Assembly: GCA_024516035.1 (NCBI GenBank)
Contig: CM044961.1
Coordinates: forward strand, 37,103,112-37,167,111
DNA from: Bactericera cockerelli
Taxonomy: Eukaryota > Arthropoda > Insecta > Hemiptera > Triozidae
Direction: 5' to 3'
Length of the DNA: 64,000 nt
In this document: piece after piece, positions 50,501 through 53,500 of the stretch
Position numbering within the stretch: position 1 is the first letter of the stretch
Layout of the letters: every line of letters starts with the position of its first letter
The notes under the pieces: model-generated
Database searches by the model: none
What the model was told of the DNA's origin: nothing
The model's input: only the letters and a program-made list of their open reading frames with translations
Program-made: the position numbers and the translations under genes

Positions 50501-53500
50501 GACTCACATTATTGTTAAGTTTCTCATGGACAATGCATGACCTGAATGGAACATAAGTTTCAAATGGGTGTTAAATGGACCAAGTCCTTTATTTTATCGT
50601 TCTCACAAGCGAGCAAGCACTTTGTACAGAAGATGTATGTAATTCTTACTGCTATTCTGTGCGTACAAACAGTACATAGATAAGTATAAACTGCTACTTG
50701 CAGTCAGCTACTTAGAATTGTCTTTCAATGACGCAGTTTTAAAAAAAATTAGATGATGAATTCATATATTTCAAAGATAACCGACCTCAGATAAAGCGGC
50801 GGTGGTGGACTCGCAGCCTGAGTCGGTGGTTCCAGTCCCAAGCTCAGCAAATATTTAGGGCCGGGTCGAGATGCACCTCCCAGGTCCCACCTCATGTAGA
50901 CTGAACGTCACGTGATCGATTTCCACCAATCACAGAGCTCCAAATTGATCACATGACCTTTGATCTGCAATATCCACAGCATTCGTGTTTTTCGAACACG
51001 CAAATGAGAGTAATGAAACTAATATAAAAAAACACAAAGTATATAAATAAAAAACAATCTCTAACAATCACAGACAAAAAAATACCCGCATACAAAATTT
51101 TCAACAGCAAAAAAAATTGAAAATCAATCAGCGAATTCCTGAGAGCAGCAAAAACCAGTGGAGGCGGGGAGGTTCACAAAACAGGAGAGGACACAAATCT
51201 CACGTATGCAGTGGAGCATGAAATGGCAAGAGTCCGCCATTGGAACGGAATAATGAAACGCGACGATGGCATTCGGGTTGCTACTTGGACCGGAATATAA
51301 TAATAACCCCCGCTCCGAATTATTCTTGCCGTATTTTCCTCTTCTAGAGTTGTTATGTATCCTTAGTATTTCTAGGAGAAGTAAGAAGAGGAGGAGGACT
51401 GAATCTGGTCTTTGGAATAAAAAGAAGAAGTAAGGGAACGTTGGAAGAAAGAATAAATCTGGGCTTTGGAATAAAGAGTAAGGAAGAGTTGGAAAAAAAT
51501 ATGGAGATGTGGGTAGCTTTTTGTTTCACTTTGTGTTTTCCAAAACCTACTGAGGGTCGGCATTGTTCATTCTTCATGTTTGAAGTTGTTTAGAATATAA
51601 TACCAGTAAAGGCGACTTATACAGTTTATACTATAAAAATGTACAATTGTATCGTATAAGTAATGCATTATAACAAAAGTAAAATACATAAATGTGAAGT
51701 TCAAATCGCGGAATTAAAATGAAGAGCCAGACAACTAGAAATAGGATACAGAAGAGGAGAAGGAAGAGAGAAGAAAGACACAGAAAAAATATGATAAAAA
51801 GGAAGAGATAGTGGAGCACAATAATAATAGTGCGAAGGAAAATCAGAAAATAGAAGCATGCATAGTTGACCGAACGGAGTGTGTTGTTTAAAACCAAACG
51901 ATTTTCCAGATAGTTCGTCTGTCTGTTGGTTTTTTTGTTACGAGATAACACTCTAAGGGTGGAATTAATAGTCGTTTTTGTAATACCTCTGTGGAGCTCC
52001 TTAGTCTAGATTTCCGTATTGTCTTAGATAAGAAAAACCTCGATTTTGTCTATCTTCGTCCCAAAAGATGCTTCAATTTTGTAGTAATGTTCTTCATGGA
52101 GGGCCAAATATTTTCTATACATACTGTATGTTCTAACCACTAGTGGTATCTTGAATCATTAGTTAGGCATAGGTCTTGGTTTTTTTAAACCTATGGAGTG
52201 GATTTTTTAATGAAATTTTGTCCATTATGCTAAATAGAATGTAAAATACACACATACAGCAGAAGCATTTCCATTTACTTATTTTATTTATTTCAGTACC
52301 TTTGTATAAATGTTGAATGTGCAAAATAAATAAAATGTATTTAAACTAAACAATTTTTTTTTTCTTCCCTCAGATACTCCGGTATGTTGGAAACGATCCG
52401 CATTCGCAAGCTGGGCTACCCGGTGCGGCTCAAGTTCTCCGCATTCATCGACCGCTACCGCTATCTGCTCCCGCACCATGCCACGCCTTCACGGGGCGCC
52501 CCTCTGCGGGAGATATGCAACCTGGTGCTCATGGCGTACCCTGGGGAATACCAGCTGGGTGAGTCCTTTTTTTTATTTTATTTATTTTGTTAGTAAGAAA
52601 ATTGAAATTGTAGATGAAATCAAAATGTTTTCTTTCCATGTACTTAAAGATTAATCTTATATGTATTTTTGGGTTCACCAACCTATCTATTTTAAAAGGC
52701 ATTTGTAACATCTTGATTTTTTTAATTGAAATTGCGGAGGCTATCAAAAGAATTTGTTTTCTGTGTGAATCAAAAATGGTTGTAATGAGTGTTTTCTAAA
52801 TCTTCAAGTTGGGTACTTTTAGTGGCCCAATTATTATTTATTTATTATACAAAGTCCTACTTTGTTTATTCATTTTTCTACCGGATATGAAAAATGAAAG
52901 TTCAGTGGCTTACACTAGGATTTGGTCCTTGTGCTTTATGTATGATGTTGATATTATTGTTGTCGAAATCTTAAAGTTGGACATATTTGGTATACCCAAC
53001 CAATTTTTTAATATAACTCGGTCCCACCGTTCCGTTTGGCCTAACGGTAGAAAAAAAGTTTCCTAGCGGTTTAAAGGTGATTTTAAATGCTTAGTTAAGC
53101 TATCAGTTTAAAGATGATTTTAAATGCTTAATTTTAACCTATCATAAGTTCATATTTTTGCTTTACGAAGTTGTACCCAGTACCCCAAATTTATTCAGAA
53201 TTAGTACCAGAACAATAAGTCTGTTTTGCAAAATATTTTCATTTTTTCCCACAACTCCACCCCGACCCTTGATAGAACCCAAACTCTTCCGTACTAGAGG
53301 CAGTGGCCTCACATCCTGAAATGCCATTTTAACCATAGGATTTTTGGAATGAAAATTCTCTTACCTGACTTCATCCGCTTACACCTGGGGCCCGTGCCAG
53401 AAACACTTTCTACTCCGAATCTCCCTTTCAACGCACTCTGATTGGTTAATTTGAACGCAATAACCAATCAAAGTGCGTTGTGTGACAGTTGAAACGGAGA